Numbered from the stretch's first letter, positions 16,720 through 26,000 are shown. The stretch: DNA of 64,000 bases from JBBEAM01 sp040882845 (GCA_040882845.1 JBBEAM010000009.1:540489-604488); one strand, 5' to 3'. Program-made: numbers and translations. Notes: generated by a model not told the origin, from the letters alone.

Positions 16720-16758
16720 ATGTTCGGAAATTTTAAATGGCTCGCATCACATCGCTGA
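16720..16758 (+). other. Candidate 12-codon upstream ORF overlapping the NTPase start
   Basis: The ATG at 16720 follows GGAGAAG (11-base spacing) and opens a 12-residue frame (MFGNFKWLASHR) that stops at 16756-16758, inside the NTPase gene. The NTPase ATG at 16737 has only a weak site of its own (GGA at 16726-16728). The overlap could couple or limit NTPase translation. Confidence 0.35.
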
Positions 16759-19700
16759 AACTCCAAAGGGTCAACGCTGCAACGATTAGCGCGGCCGGTG
16801 CGCGCTACACCCCTTCATTGGACGAAGCTGCTCCTAATCTCGAAATCCAATCCCTTTTGCACGCAATCGAAGCACTGGCGTTATCCGATTCGCACTGCAA
16901 AAACTTGGCGTCACTCGCTGAAGATCTTGAAAAAGCCTGGAAGCAATCGCCACAATCTATCAAGAAGCTCTTCTCTCGCCGGAGGCTCACTCCTAAAAAA
17001 CTGATCGCGCTCCTAACGCAACTCGTCAAGGAGACCCCTGGAACGTCCGAACGCACGCTAAGCCTGATTAAACGAACCTTGAGCATCATAGACGAGCGGC
17101 TAAGTAGCTACCAACAAAGATTATGGGAGAAACAAAGCGAAAAAGAAGGCGATCTCAACGGGAAACAAAAAGAGCAGTTGGAGTCCGAGCTCTACTGGCT
17201 GCGAAAGATAATATCGGCTGTATCTGACGTCGCAAAATGGGTCCGCTCGCCAGAGTTCGAGCTTGTTATGACAAACAGGATGTTCATGCGCGGGGAATGG
17301 GGCAGTGGAAAGACACATTTCCTATGCGATTTTACAGAGCAGCGGCAGCAAAAAGGTATGCCGACGCTGCTCTTGCTAGCACATCATCTCCCAAACGAAC
17401 CAAACCCCCTCAATGCTATCTGTCGCGTAACCAGCTTGGCGCCCAACCCCGAAGAGCTTTTGAACGAGTTAGACCGTTTGGGAAAGAAGGCGGATGGGCG
17501 TGCGCTTATCATTATCGACGGCATCAACGAAGCGGATCGCGCAAATTGGCGGAAGGTGATAGCACCTCTCGCGAGGCAGGTAAGACGTTACGCGCACGTC
17601 GGACTCGTCCTCAGTTGTCGCACGCCCTTCCAGCAGCAGCTGCTAGACGAGCGGTCGAGGAAGCTCTACGTCCACACTAGGCACATTGGCTTCGAGGAGA
17701 TCGAATTCGACGCCCAGCGCGAATTCTTCCGATACTATCGTATTCCCAATCCTCATGTACCCCTGCTTGTTTCTGAGTTTTCTCGTCCGCTATTCCTAAA
17801 AATCTTTTGCTTGTCACTTTCTGGAAAAACGAAAACGACAAAGAGCCGAGGCATTAACGCGATTGCATCCGGTCAGAAAGGGATGACAAAAATATTTGAG
17901 GACTTCGTCGTAGATATCGGAAATAAAATTGAAGCGGATTTTAATTTACCACACAAGACCTGCTGGAACGTTCTCAAAGGTAATTTCGTTGACGCAAGAA
18001 ATGCAAAGGTTGGTATCGCCGTCACGATGGCGAACGGACCCCGTGACTATGTGACGCGCGCTGAGTGCGAAACCATCCTGCAAGTATGGACAGGATGGAA
18101 TGATATAAAATCTATCAAAAAACTTCTCCAGCGCCTCATAACAGATGGCCTGCTCGCTGAGGATGTCATGTGGGAGGATGAAGCAGCCCAAGACATCGTT
18201 CGGCTGCCCTACCAACGATTCAGCGACCACCTCATCTGTCGCCACCTTCTTGAAACTCATCTCCGCTCCAATACCGAGCTCGAAATTCGGCAGTCATTCT
18301 TTCGGAACCGCCCACTGGGGAGGATCTTTGAGCCAGACGATTGGGGAGGCACCTACCGCATGCCAGGCATTGCCTCTGCGATCATGCTTGAGTTTCCAGA
18401 GCGAGTTAAACGGGTCCTGCCAGCTGCAGAACGCGAGTTAGTCTTTTATCTACCCAAAAGGGTGCAGCTATTGATGCCTTTGGTTGATACCTTCCTAGAA
18501 GGCTTGCTCTGGCGGACGAAAGATTCCTTTTCTCGACAAACAAATCATGTCGTTTCTACGCTCCTCAAGGTGAATGATCGGGATATCCAGGTACAGACAC
18601 TCGAAACATTGGTGTGCCTCGCCTCGCGGCAAAACCATCCATACTCGGCGAAGCGTTTGGTTAGATATTTGAAGGGTTTCTCACTTCCGGATCGTGACCT
18701 CAACTGGAGTGAGTTTCTCAGATCGGCAGAATCATCGTCTGCCGTCTATAGGCTCTTGGATTGGCTGGATATCAAAAACCGAGTTACCTTGACAGGCCCC
18801 ACAGCGCTCAATCTGGCTCGTCTTTGTGCAATGTTCTTGACAACCACCAATAGGCCACTCAGGGATCGGACCACCAAAGCACTCGTACTCTTGGGAGAGG
18901 TATCACCAAAAGCCTTGTTCAAGACAGTATTGCAGCTGCTAACGTTTAATGATCCTTACGTGCAAGAGCGTATGCTCGCAGCCGCATACGGCGTCGTCAT
19001 GCGACGTTGGGCCGTCGCAGACCACGGTTTTATTCGAGAGGCTACTGAGTTAGCAACCGCGCTCTATGATGCGATGTTTGCTCCAAGAGCTCCGCACGCA
19101 ACTACCCACATTCTAACGAGGGATTATGCCTTGGGCGTTATCCATCTCGCACAGAAGATGGACACCCAATGCTTAGGGCGGCGAAGTCTTGATCGGATCA
19201 CTCCACCTTTTCCTAAGAGCCACGCTCCGATACCGCCTCCAAGATCGATCCGGGAAGGCTACTGTGTAGCTGCCGATAGCGCTATCAGGATGGACTTTGG
19301 GAACTACACTGTCGGTCGATTGTTAGCTTCTCGCAGAAACTATGATTCTGAGCACAAGGAGTATCGAGGTGTCCTTCGTCAGATTAAATGGCGGATACTG
19401 GACTTAGGATACTCTGAGGCGAGGTTTCAACAGATCGACGCCAACGTCAGCTCTGCCAACTTTCACCATGGCCGCTCTGAGAATGGACATAAGATAGACC
19501 GATACGGGAAGAAATATTCCTGGATCGCCTTTTTCGAGGTTAGCGGTATGCGCGCAGATCGAGATATGCTGCCACACTACAACGAAGATCGACGGACATC
19601 AGCTTGTGACATCGATCCGAGTTTTCCCGAGCCAGCTCCCGTGTGGCGCCCACCACATAAACCGTACTTCCGGCGGTCTACGAAAGATCCAGTTAGGTGG

Positions 19701-20648
19701 ATGCGTAGTGGTGCAACGCCAAATTATAAGCCTCTTATCCAGATGCCGAAAGTCGATGCTACTGCTGGGCCGTGGGTACTCCTTGGCGGTTTTATCTTGG
19801 AAAACGCACCCGAAGATGGAAGGGAAGTTTTCACCTTTCTGAGGGGTTTGCTGATTGCGGAGAATTATATCGCACGCTTGCGTTCACGTTTCATGTCCAT
19901 CGAGTATCCAGGGAATCAGGCGATTCCTGATATTCCACAACATCATTATATCTATGCCGGTGAAATTCCATGGGCGAACAATTTTGCTGGTGATTTGCGC
20001 ACCAGAAGCGGTCGTGTGCATCGCGACATGCGGAATGTCTTTGAAAGCTATAAAGTTAGGTTCGTTCGTAAAAGGAGGGGTGAACTAAACCCTGAAGAGC
20101 GCAAGACGTTTCGGCAACAACAGCGCCAAGCCGAACTCCTGCAACATCTATCCATGATAACTCACGGTGATGAGGGTGCTACCAGCTCCCCTAAGAGCAA
20201 TACTCAGGATAACGTGGAATTTCGTTGGAATGAGAAGATACCAGGCGTTCCCGTCGAGCTACCAGTCGTTTCATACGCATGGGAAAGCTATCACAGTACT
20301 CAGAACAAAGCCGGCGCGATTGACTATCCTTCTCCTTCTATATGCAAAAGACTAGATCTACGAAACACTGATGATATGGTTGACCTAGTCGACCCCAGGG
20401 GAAAGCCGGCTACGCGATATCGCGTGTTCAATAAGGATTCCGATTTCAGCAAATCGCACCTATTGTACCTGCGAAAGGATCTGCTCTATGCATACCTACG
20501 GCAGACCCGACAACGCATCGTGTGGCTTATGTGGGGCGAGCGCTCAATTCACTACTCACAATTCGAGCAGATGCGTCCGCAACTTCAGCCTGTGCTGGAT
20601 AAGCACGCACACATCCACCGCAGGATGTCAATCGGACGAATGGAGTAA
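16737..20648 (+). CDS. Large STAND-like NTPase, candidate AVAST-type anti-phage defence protein
   Basis: A 1303-residue protein. Residues 1-150 are helical and charged, with a coiled-coil-like segment near 105-150, and show no nuclease, protease or TIR motif. The P-loop NTPase domain starts near 165, with Walker A GEWGSGKT at 186-193, Walker B LIIIDGINEAD at 257-267 and a sensor-type VLSCRTPF at 291-298; a winged-helix-like part follows to about 520. Residues 560-810 look like helical HEAT-type repeats. The C-terminal third contains GKKYSWIAFFEV near 925. From memory, large defence-associated STAND ATPases carry a similar segment; this was not verified. The domain order (effector, NTPase, helical sensor) fits Avs proteins, which sense phage terminase or portal and then activate the effector. 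The gene is alone and AT-richer than all neighbours, which suggests transfer. Confidence 0.7.
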   Translation: MARITSLKLQRVNAATISAAGARYTPSLDEAAPNLEIQSLLHAIEALALSDSHCKNLASLAEDLEKAWKQSPQSIKKLFSRRRLTPKKLIALLTQLVKETPGTSERTLSLIKRTLSIIDERLSSYQQRLWEKQSEKEGDLNGKQKEQLESELYWLRKIISAVSDVAKWVRSPEFELVMTNRMFMRGEWGSGKTHFLCDFTEQRQQKGMPTLLLLAHHLPNEPNPLNAICRVTSLAPNPEELLNELDRLGKKADGRALIIIDGINEADRANWRKVIAPLARQVRRYAHVGLVLSCRTPFQQQLLDERSRKLYVHTRHIGFEEIEFDAQREFFRYYRIPNPHVPLLVSEFSRPLFLKIFCLSLSGKTKTTKSRGINAIASGQKGMTKIFEDFVVDIGNKIEADFNLPHKTCWNVLKGNFVDARNAKVGIAVTMANGPRDYVTRAECETILQVWTGWNDIKSIKKLLQRLITDGLLAEDVMWEDEAAQDIVRLPYQRFSDHLICRHLLETHLRSNTELEIRQSFFRNRPLGRIFEPDDWGGTYRMPGIASAIMLEFPERVKRVLPAAERELVFYLPKRVQLLMPLVDTFLEGLLWRTKDSFSRQTNHVVSTLLKVNDRDIQVQTLETLVCLASRQNHPYSAKRLVRYLKGFSLPDRDLNWSEFLRSAESSSAVYRLLDWLDIKNRVTLTGPTALNLARLCAMFLTTTNRPLRDRTTKALVLLGEVSPKALFKTVLQLLTFNDPYVQERMLAAAYGVVMRRWAVADHGFIREATELATALYDAMFAPRAPHATTHILTRDYALGVIHLAQKMDTQCLGRRSLDRITPPFPKSHAPIPPPRSIREGYCVAADSAIRMDFGNYTVGRLLASRRNYDSEHKEYRGVLRQIKWRILDLGYSEARFQQIDANVSSANFHHGRSENGHKIDRYGKKYSWIAFFEVSGMRADRDMLPHYNEDRRTSACDIDPSFPEPAPVWRPPHKPYFRRSTKDPVRWMRSGATPNYKPLIQMPKVDATAGPWVLLGGFILENAPEDGREVFTFLRGLLIAENYIARLRSRFMSIEYPGNQAIPDIPQHHYIYAGEIPWANNFAGDLRTRSGRVHRDMRNVFESYKVRFVRKRRGELNPEERKTFRQQQRQAELLQHLSMITHGDEGATSSPKSNTQDNVEFRWNEKIPGVPVELPVVSYAWESYHSTQNKAGAIDYPSPSICKRLDLRNTDDMVDLVDPRGKPATRYRVFNKDSDFSKSHLLYLRKDLLYAYLRQTRQRIVWLMWGERSIHYSQFEQMRPQLQPVLDKHAHIHRRMSIGRME

Positions 20649-20707
20649 CGGTCGAAAGCGATCTCGTTTCTAGGAATTTCTCAAGGTAGGGTCCTCAACA
20701 CTCGCCC

Positions 20708-21688
20708 CTACCCCCACAACTCCGGCCTGGGCGGGGCGATCTCGCTGCCGGTGATGTCCAGCGCCTCGGGGCGGTCGCGGTCGAGCAGCAGGGGGCCGTC
20801 GAGGTCCACGACCTCCGCGCCCTGGGCGAGCAGCACCGCCGGCGCCATGGCCAGCGAGGTGGCCAGCATGCAGCCGACCATGATGCCGAAGCCCGCCGCC
20901 TCGGCCTCGGCCTTGAGCGCCAGGGCCTCGGTCAGCCCCCCGGTCTTGTCGAGCTTGATGTTGACCAGGTCGTAGCGCCCCTCGAGCGCCGCCAGGGTCG
21001 CACGGTCGTGGCAGGACTCGTCGGCGCAGAGCGGCACCAGGCGTTCGATCCCGGCCAGCCCGGCGTCTTCGCCCACGGGCAGCGGCTGCTCGATCATCGC
21101 AACGCCGAGCGCGCGCAGCTCCGGCGCGGTGGCCTGATACGCCTCGAGGGTCCAGCCCTCGTTGGCGTCGACCACGAGCTTGGGATTCGGCGCCGCCTTG
21201 CGCACCGCGCGCACCCGGTCGAGATCCTCCGGCCCGGCGAGCTTCAGCTTGAGCAGAGGCCGCTCGGCCTGGGCGGCGGCGGCCTCGGCCATGATCTCGG
21301 CGCTGTCGAGCGAGAGGGTGTAGGCGGTGGTCACGCTGCCGGGCTTGTCCAAGCCGGCCAGCCGCCAGACCGGGGTACCCGCCAGCTTGGCCTCCAGATC
21401 CCAGAGCGCGCAGTCCAGGGCGTTGCGCGCCGCGCCGGCGGGCAGCGCCTGTTGCAGCGCCGCGCGATCCATGCCGCCCTCGATCTCGCCGCGCTGTGCC
21501 TCGATCGCCGCGATCACGCCATCCAGGCTCTCGCCATAGCGGCTGTAGGGAACGCATTCGCCGCGCCCGCGCGCGCCGCCGCGGCTGAGCTCGACGACCA
21601 CCACCTCGGCCGCCGTCTTGGCGCCGCGGGAAATCCGGAAGCTGCCGCGGATCGGCCAGGATTCGCGGCGCAGGGTGAGCCGCGTCAT
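20708..21688 (-). CDS. dgcA: N-acetyl-D-glutamate racemase DgcA (enolase superfamily)
   Basis: A 326-residue enolase-superfamily enzyme of the muconate-lactonizing/dipeptide-epimerase subgroup. The KxK acid-base motif is LLKLKLAG. The metal ligands are in VVDANEGW, MIEQPLP and LCADESCHD, and the second catalytic lysine is in VNIKLDKTGG. By family alone it could be an L-Ala-D/L-Glu epimerase. The gene directly upstream is dgcN, and this pair is known to convert D-glutamate to N-acetyl-D-glutamate and then to N-acetyl-L-glutamate in marine bacteria, so DgcA is the preferred name. The start ATG at 21688 lies 2 bp after the dgcN stop. The stop is 2 bp inside the right-hand border of the NTPase island. 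Confidence 0.85.
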   Translation of the reverse strand: MTRLTLRRESWPIRGSFRISRGAKTAAEVVVVELSRGGARGRGECVPYSRYGESLDGVIAAIEAQRGEIEGGMDRAALQQALPAGAARNALDCALWDLEAKLAGTPVWRLAGLDKPGSVTTAYTLSLDSAEIMAEAAAAQAERPLLKLKLAGPEDLDRVRAVRKAAPNPKLVVDANEGWTLEAYQATAPELRALGVAMIEQPLPVGEDAGLAGIERLVPLCADESCHDRATLAALEGRYDLVNIKLDKTGGLTEALALKAEAEAAGFGIMVGCMLATSLAMAPAVLLAQGAEVVDLDGPLLLDRDRPEALDITGSEIAPPRPELWG

Positions 21689-21690
21689 GC

Positions 21691-22689
21691 CTAGGCCAGG
21701 GCGTCGACGATAGGATCGACGCCCTGCTTGACCGGATCGACCGCCGGCAGGCCGTGCTGATCGGAGAGCTTCTTCAGGTAATCCTCGGCCTCGCCCGCCG
21801 CCAGCCCCGAGGTGTTGACGGCGATGCCGACGAAACGGACCTCGGGGTTGGTCAGCTGCCCGCACTCGATGTTGCGCTGCATGCAGAGATCGAGCGGCGG
21901 CAGCTTGTAGCCGGGCAGGCCGCGCATATGCGGGCGGGTCGGCTCGTGGCAGAGCACCAGGGCGTCGGCCTGGCTGCCGTGCAGCAGGCCGAGGCTGACC
22001 CCGGCGAAGGAGGCGTGGAACAGCGAACCCTGCCCCTCGATCAGGTCCCAGTGGTCGTCGTCGTTGGCCGGCGCCAGCCACTCCACCGCGCCGGAGATGA
22101 AGTCGGCGACCACCGCATCGACCGAGACGCCGCTGCCGGCGATGAAGATGCCGGTCTGCCCGGTGGCGCGGAAATCGGCCTTCATGCCGCGGCCGCGCAT
22201 GGCGTGCTCCAGCGCCAGGGTGGTGTACATCTTGCCGACCGAACAGTCGGTGCCGACCGCCAGCAGGCGCTTGCCGCTGCGCTTCTCTCCGCTGGCGACG
22301 GAGAAATTCTGGGTGGGATGGCGCACGTCGAACAGCTTGCGGCCGTACTTCTCCGCCGCCTGCTTGAGCGCCGGGACGTCGTTGAGCCGGTTGTGCAGCC
22401 CGGCGGCGACATCCATGCCGCGCGACAGCGCCTCCTCCAGCACCTCGATCCAGCTTTCCGAGATCACGCCGCCGCGGTTGACCACCCCGGCGATCACGGT
22501 CTTCACGCCGGCGGCGGCGGCCGCCTCGACCGTCATCTCCGGCAGGCTGAGATCGGCCTTGCAGCCGGGCAGGCTCAGCTGCCCGAGACACCAGTCGGGG
22601 CGCCAGTGCGCGACGCCGATCGCCGTCTTGGCGCCGAGCTGGTCCGGCGCATCGCCGAGAAACATCAGATAGGGGTGCGCAATCGCCAT
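21691..22689 (-). CDS. dgcN: D-glutamate N-acetyltransferase DgcN (DUF1611 family)
   Basis: A 332-residue protein that starts MAIAHPYLMFLGDA. It has a DUF1611-type N-terminal domain and a P-loop-like C-terminal domain. GKRLLAVGTDCSVGKMYTTLAL (about 150-170) is the nucleotide- or acetyl-CoA-binding segment; WDLIEGQGSLFH and LVLCHEPTRPHMRG are further family signatures. In the described pathway DgcN acetylates D-glutamate before DgcA racemises the product, feeding D-amino acids from peptidoglycan or seawater into central metabolism. It is co-transcribed with dgcA. Its start is 146 bp from the divergent gamma-glutamyltransferase gene. Confidence 0.85.
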   Translation of the reverse strand: MAIAHPYLMFLGDAPDQLGAKTAIGVAHWRPDWCLGQLSLPGCKADLSLPEMTVEAAAAAGVKTVIAGVVNRGGVISESWIEVLEEALSRGMDVAAGLHNRLNDVPALKQAAEKYGRKLFDVRHPTQNFSVASGEKRSGKRLLAVGTDCSVGKMYTTLALEHAMRGRGMKADFRATGQTGIFIAGSGVSVDAVVADFISGAVEWLAPANDDDHWDLIEGQGSLFHASFAGVSLGLLHGSQADALVLCHEPTRPHMRGLPGYKLPPLDLCMQRNIECGQLTNPEVRFVGIAVNTSGLAAGEAEDYLKKLSDQHGLPAVDPVKQGVDPIVDALA

Positions 22690-22835
22690 GCCGCGGGCCC
22701 TCCCAAAGCAGTAAATCCAAGCCTGAACGCCGCCCTTATAGCGCAAGGCTGTTGTGAATGCGCGGCCTCTTTCGAGGTGTGCAGGCAAGCGGTTATAGTC
22801 GCCAGATCCGAATGAAATCCCGAGAGATCGCAGAG

Positions 22836-24635
22836 ATGTTCACCACCCGCCCGGAACTGCGCGGCACCTTCGGCGCCGTCGCCTCGACCCACTGGCTGGC
22901 TTCGGCCGCGGGCATGGCCCTGCTGGAGCGCGGCGGCAACGCCTTCGACGCCGCGGTCGGCGCCGGCTTCGTGCTGCAGGTGGTCGAACCGCATCTCAAC
23001 GGCCCCGGCGGCGAGGTGCCGATCGTCCTGCGCAGCGCCGCAACCGGCAAGATCGAGGTGATCTGCGGCCAGGGCAGCGCGCCGGCCGGCGCCACCATCG
23101 CCCACTACAAGAGCGAAGGCCTGGACATGGTGCCCGGCTCAGGCCTGCTGGCGACAGTGATCCCCGGCGCCTTCGACGCCTGGATGCTGATGCTGCGCGA
23201 TCACGGCACCCTGGAGCCTTCGGAGGTGATGGAGTTCGCCCTGGGCTATGCCGAAGGCGGTTTTCCGCTGGTACCGCTGATCCGCGACACCATCGAGACC
23301 GTGGCCGATCTCTTCCGCGACGAATGGACCACCTCGGCGGATCTCTACCTGCCCAAGGGCAAACTGCCCGAGGCGCGGCAGCTGTTCCGCAACCGCACCC
23401 TGGCCGGCACCTACCGGCGGCTGATCGCCGAGGGCGACTCGGCGGGGCACAGCCGGGAACGGCGGATCGACGCGATGCGCGAAGCCTGGCGCGAAGGCTT
23501 CGTCGCCGAGGAGATCGAACGCTTCTGCCGCAAGACCGAGGCGATGGACACCTCCGGCGAGCGCCACCGCGGGGTATTGACCGGCGACGACATGGCCGGC
23601 TGGGAAGCCAGCTACGAGGCGCCGCTGACCTACGACTACCACGGCTGGACCGTCTGCAAGGGCGGCCCCTGGAGCCAGGGTCCGGTGTTCCTGCAGCAGC
23701 TCGCCCTGCTCAAGGGCTTCGATCTCGACGGCCTGGACCCGCAAGGCCCGGAATTCGTCCATACCCTGACCGAATGCGCCAAGCTCGCCTTCGCCGACCG
23801 CGAGGTCTACTACGGCGACCCGGCCTTCACCGAAGTGCCGATGGAGACCCTGCTCTCCGACGCCTACAACGACGCGCGGCGCAAGCTGATCGGCGCGGAA
23901 GCCTCCCTGGAGCTGCGCCCCGGCGAGATTGCCGGCAGGCAGACCGCCATGGACCACCTGCTGGCGGAGCGCCCCGACGCCGAGAAGTTCGACGCCCTGG
24001 GCAGCGGCGAGCCGACCACCAGCGCCAACGGCGCCAGCAAGGGCGACACCTGCCATATCGACGCGATCGACCGCTGGGGCAACATGGTCTCGGCCACGCC
24101 GTCGGGCGGCTGGCTGCAGTCCTCGCCGGTGATCCCCGCGCTCGGCTTCTGCCTCAACAGCCGGGCGCAGATGTTCTGGCTCGAGGAAGGTCTGCCGGCG
24201 AGCCTGGCGCCGGGCAAGCGGCCGCGTACCACCCTCTCGGTCAACCTGATGCTGAAGGACGGCGAGCCGACCATGGTCTGCGGCACGCCGGGCGGCGATT
24301 ACCAGGACCAGTGGACCCTGGCGATGTTCCTGCGCCACATCCACTGCGGCCTCAACCTGCAGGAGGCCATCGACACCCCGGCCTTCCAGACCAACCACAT
24401 GCCCTCCTCCTTCTGGCCACGCGCCGCCGACCTTGGCAGCCTGTCGCTGGAGGAGCGCTTCCCGGAAGAGACCATGACCGCGCTGGAGGTGCGCGGGCAT
24501 CGGGTGAAGCGGGTCGATCCCTGGTCGCTCGGCCGGGTTTCCGCTGTGGCCCGGGAAAAGGATCCCTCGGGATCGATCCAGATCAAGGCGGCGGCCAATC
24601 CCCGTTTCATGCAGGGCTACGCCGTGGCGCGATGA
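22836..24635 (+). CDS. Gamma-glutamyltransferase family protein (Ntn hydrolase)
   Basis: A 599-residue GGT-family protein when started at the ATG at 22836 (MFTTRPELRGTFGAVASTHWLAS). An in-frame ATG at 22812 is possible but lacks a ribosome site. The autoprocessing threonine is in the motif KGDTCHIDAIDRWGNMVSATPSGGW, and NAFDAAVGAGFVLQVVEPHLNGPGG is the large-subunit signature. No signal peptide is seen, so it may be cytosolic, unlike classic periplasmic GGT. Such enzymes hydrolyse or transfer gamma-glutamyl groups of glutathione and related amides. It overlaps the MATE gene by 4 bp (ATGA) and is divergent from dgcN, which suggests a role in supplying or handling glutamate derivatives. Confidence 0.88.
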   Translation: MFTTRPELRGTFGAVASTHWLASAAGMALLERGGNAFDAAVGAGFVLQVVEPHLNGPGGEVPIVLRSAATGKIEVICGQGSAPAGATIAHYKSEGLDMVPGSGLLATVIPGAFDAWMLMLRDHGTLEPSEVMEFALGYAEGGFPLVPLIRDTIETVADLFRDEWTTSADLYLPKGKLPEARQLFRNRTLAGTYRRLIAEGDSAGHSRERRIDAMREAWREGFVAEEIERFCRKTEAMDTSGERHRGVLTGDDMAGWEASYEAPLTYDYHGWTVCKGGPWSQGPVFLQQLALLKGFDLDGLDPQGPEFVHTLTECAKLAFADREVYYGDPAFTEVPMETLLSDAYNDARRKLIGAEASLELRPGEIAGRQTAMDHLLAERPDAEKFDALGSGEPTTSANGASKGDTCHIDAIDRWGNMVSATPSGGWLQSSPVIPALGFCLNSRAQMFWLEEGLPASLAPGKRPRTTLSVNLMLKDGEPTMVCGTPGGDYQDQWTLAMFLRHIHCGLNLQEAIDTPAFQTNHMPSSFWPRAADLGSLSLEERFPEETMTALEVRGHRVKRVDPWSLGRVSAVAREKDPSGSIQIKAAANPRFMQGYAVAR

Positions 24636-25981
24636 GCCCGCCTCCGCCTCCCGCCGGTACTCCTGCTGGGACTCCTGCCGGGCCGCACCGCAGGGTCTGG
24701 CGCCTCGCCGGACCAATCATCCTGTCCAATCTTTCGGTACCTCTGCTCGGCGCCGTCGATACCGCCGTGATGGGTCACCAGCCCGACGCCGCCTTCGTCG
24801 GCGCGGTGGCGGTCGGTGCGCTGATCTTCAGCCTCGTCTATTGGAGTTTCGGCTTCCTGCGGATGGGCACCACCGGCTTTACCGCCCAGGCCGACGGCGC
24901 CGGCGACGATGCCGAGCTGCGCGCCGCCCTGGCCAGGCCGATGCTGCTCGCAGGGGCCTTCGCCCTGGCCATCCTGCTGCTGCAGTGGCCGATCGCCGAG
25001 CTCGCCTTCGGCCTGATCGGCCCAAGCGCAGCGGTCGACAGCCTCGGGCGGATCTACTTCGAAATCCGCATCTGGGGCGCGCCGGCGACCCTGATGACCT
25101 ACGCGCTGCTCGGCTGGCTGCTCGGCGTCTCGCGGGCGCGCGACGTGCTGCTGCTGACGGTCACCCTGAACGGCATCAACATCGCGCTGACTCTGTTTTT
25201 CGTGCTGAAGCTGGAATGGGGGATCGCCGGAGCCGCCTGGGGCACGCTGATCGCCGAGTACCTGGCGCTGGCGCTGGGTTTCGGCCTCGCCGCGTCGGAG
25301 CTGCGGCGGCGCGGCGGTCGCTGGGAACTGCCGCGGATACTCGATCGCTTACGCCTGATCGCCCTGTTGCGGGTCAATTTCGATATCTTCGTCCGCACCC
25401 TCTGCCTGGAGGCCGCCTTCGCGGTCTTCCTGACGATCTCAGCCAAGTTCGGCGATACCCGGCTGGCCGGCAACGCCATCCTGATGCAGCTGCAGACCTT
25501 CGTCGCGCACGGCCTGGATGGCTTCGCCCACGCCGCCGAGGTCCTGGCCGGCAGCGCCTTCGGCGCGCGAAACCGCGCGACCTTCCGCAGGATGGTCGAG
25601 GTCTCGACTCTCTGGGCGGCCGCTTTGGCCCTGGCGGTCAGCGCGTTCTACTTCCTTTTTGGCGGCGTCCTCCTGACGCTGTTCACCGACATCCCGGAGG
25701 TCCGAGCGGCGGCGCTGACCTACCTGCCCTGGCTGGCCCTCTCGCCGATCGTCTCGGTCTGGTCCTTTCAGCTCGACGGCATCTTCATCGGCGCCACCCG
25801 TACCGGCGACATGCGCAACGCCATGATCGCCTCGCTGCTGATTTTCCTGCTCGCCGCCGCTCTGCTGGTGCCGCCGCTGGGGAATCACGGCCTGTGGATC
25901 GCCTTCCTGATCTTCATGGCGGCCAGGGGCGTCACCCTCGGCCTGTTCTATCCCAGGCTGGAGCGCGCGAGCGCGGGCTGA
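24632..25981 (+). CDS. MATE family efflux transporter (DinF-like)
   Basis: A 449-residue protein with about twelve hydrophobic helices, starting at the ATG that overlaps the GGT stop (ATGA). After a proline-rich leader (SPPPPPAGTPAGTPAG) the MATE signature follows: IILSNLSVPLLGAVDTAVMGH in the first helix and GFLRMGTTGFTAQADGAGDDAEL. In the second half FGDTRLAGNAILMQLQTF and AGSAFGARNRATFRRM are family segments. MATE proteins export cationic or aromatic compounds using a Na+ or H+ gradient. Its tight coupling to GGT suggests export of a gamma-glutamyl compound, which is inference. Confidence 0.9.
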   Translation: MSPPPPPAGTPAGTPAGPHRRVWRLAGPIILSNLSVPLLGAVDTAVMGHQPDAAFVGAVAVGALIFSLVYWSFGFLRMGTTGFTAQADGAGDDAELRAALARPMLLAGAFALAILLLQWPIAELAFGLIGPSAAVDSLGRIYFEIRIWGAPATLMTYALLGWLLGVSRARDVLLLTVTLNGINIALTLFFVLKLEWGIAGAAWGTLIAEYLALALGFGLAASELRRRGGRWELPRILDRLRLIALLRVNFDIFVRTLCLEAAFAVFLTISAKFGDTRLAGNAILMQLQTFVAHGLDGFAHAAEVLAGSAFGARNRATFRRMVEVSTLWAAALALAVSAFYFLFGGVLLTLFTDIPEVRAAALTYLPWLALSPIVSVWSFQLDGIFIGATRTGDMRNAMIASLLIFLLAAALLVPPLGNHGLWIAFLIFMAARGVTLGLFYPRLERASAG

Positions 25982-26000
25982 TTTTTTTAAGACGCTTCCC

